A DNA stretch of 64,000 nt from Thermoplasmata archaeon (lineage in GTDB: Archaea; Thermoplasmatota; Thermoplasmata; RBG-16-68-12): assembly GCA_036395115.1 (NCBI GenBank), contig DASWDU010000049.1, positions 1 through 64,000 of the forward strand, in the 5' to 3' direction. Of the stretch, positions 63,438-64,000 are shown piece by piece. A model generated the notes under the pieces. The model ran no database searches. It worked only from the letters and a program-made list of their open reading frames with translations, and had not been told where the DNA came from. The position numbers and the translations under genes were made by a program. Every line of letters starts with the position of its first letter. Positions within the stretch are counted from its first letter, which is position 1.

Positions 63438-63708
63438 GCTCGTCCTCGCCTCTCCCATCGCCGTCGCGACGCAAGGCGAGCGGGAGATCGACCTGGAATT
63501 CGAGGGGACGCTCGCCCAGCTCTTCGAGATCGTCACGGGCAGGTACGGTCGGCAATTCCACCAACGGATATTCGACGGGGACGGTCGGCTCAAGCGGTTC
63601 GTGAACGTCTACGTGAACGGCGAGGATGCTCGGTACATCAAGGGTCTCGAGACGCCGATCCCACGCGACGCGACCGTCGACTTGCTCCCCGCCATCGCCG
63701 GCGGATGA
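63430..63708 (+). CDS. Ubiquitin-like MoaD/ThiS-family protein
   Basis: 92 residues. Beta-grasp fold with the strand LDLEFEGTLAQLFEIV, the loop FVNVYVNGEDARY and the required C-terminal Gly-Gly (AIAGG). Such proteins act as sulphur carriers or, in archaea, as SAMP-type protein modifiers, after activation by an E1-like enzyme. It starts inside the end of thrC and its stop is shared with the thrB start, so it is translated with the threonine genes. No E1-like gene is in the window. Confidence 0.88.
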   Translation: MVRLVLASPIAVATQGEREIDLEFEGTLAQLFEIVTGRYGRQFHQRIFDGDGRLKRFVNVYVNGEDARYIKGLETPIPRDATVDLLPAIAGG

Positions 63709-64000
63709 GGCGGTCCATGGCGTCGGGCTGGGTGCACGCCCGCGCGCCGGCCACGATCGCGAACGTCGGTCCGGGGTTCGACGTGTTCAGCCTGGCGGTG
63801 CGGGGGCTGTCCGACGACGTCGCGATCCGGCCCGCGAACGAAGATTCGCTGGCGGTGACGGGTCTCGGCGCCGGATCGATCCCGACGGAATTCGCCCACA
63901 ACACGGCGGGGATTGTGATCGAGGCCCTCCGCCAGCGCACCCATGTGAGGCAGCCTCTCGCGGTCCGCGTGCAGAAAGGAATCCCGCCCGGGCGGGGGCT
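63705..64000 (+). CDS. thrB: Homoserine kinase, 5' part
   Basis: The first about 98 codons of a GHMP kinase; the rest lies beyond the window. RAPATIANVGPGFDVFSLAV is the usual N-terminal block of ThrB, and the chain breaks off at GIPPGRG, near the start of the ATP-binding motif P-x-x-x-G-L-G-S-S. The ATG overlaps the ubiquitin-like stop (ATGA); a second ATG at 63717 is an alternative start. Supplies O-phosphohomoserine for thrC. Confidence 0.9.
   Translation, partial: MRRSMASGWVHARAPATIANVGPGFDVFSLAVRGLSDDVAIRPANEDSLAVTGLGAGSIPTEFAHNTAGIVIEALRQRTHVRQPLAVRVQKGIPPGRG

Noticed and set aside
1-64000. CRISPR arrays, insertion sequences, proviruses and rRNA genes.
   Set aside because: I looked for regular short repeats, transposase or integrase motifs, capsid-type genes and rRNA sequence and saw none.

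Overview
The window looks like part of an uncultivated, high-GC archaeon, most likely a euryarchaeal Thermoplasmatota relative. The two tRNAs encode no CCA end. Many genes sit about 25-35 bases behind AT-rich TATA-like boxes with little or no leader. Transketolase is split into two genes, the GlmU-like enzyme is of the archaeal type, and there are a NikR-type nickel regulator and S-layer-type domains. The phylum is inferred from gene style; I could run no marker-gene comparison.

Layout. 1-5925: one very large secreted surface protein on the minus strand, running off the left edge. 6199-14056: the non-oxidative pentose-phosphate set (ribulose-phosphate epimerase, split transketolase, small transaldolase), mixed with a secreted protein, a DUF1326/DUF2182 pair and an MFS exporter. 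14366-19253: a membrane-anchored winged-helix protein and a MoxR/DUF58/DUF4129 operon. 19317-20216: tRNA-Asp and a small AT-richer islet. 20478-25439: an ABC-2 exporter, a GST-like protein, hisS and a small gene between 17-bp repeats. 25578-30930: a decayed transporter copy, an M29-like aminopeptidase, and a MaoC hydratase / acyl-CoA dehydrogenase / CitE-type lyase / CoA-transferase group that resembles itaconate (methylsuccinate/citramalate) degradation. 31001-35598: a complete LivKHMGF importer. 35710-39393: a DMT transporter, and an ABC-3 metal transporter divergent from a NikR homologue over a clear inverted-repeat operator. 39490-44427: glmS, a GlmU-like enzyme and two winged-helix regulators, one joined to an S-layer-like domain. 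44528-47286: a three-gene DUF4430/PQQ-propeller/membrane-protein unit that may handle corrinoids. 47287-55129: a giant 2191-residue coiled-coil protein with its zinc-ribbon coiled-coil partner. 55166-62084: a nitroreductase, an FG-GAP/fibronectin surface protein, tRNA-Ile, a two-component pair and a pilin-like membrane protein. 62196-64000: thrC, a ubiquitin-like protein and the start of thrB.

Taken together the genes suggest a heterotroph that imports amino acids or short organic acids, oxidises acyl-CoAs, makes pentoses without an oxidative branch, and invests heavily in surface proteins and amino-sugar precursors. I saw no CRISPR array, insertion sequence, provirus or rRNA gene. The features of most interest are the itaconate-like gene set, the giant coiled-coil pair, the NikR operator and a duplicated transporter/peptidase locus that has lost opposite halves at its two copies.
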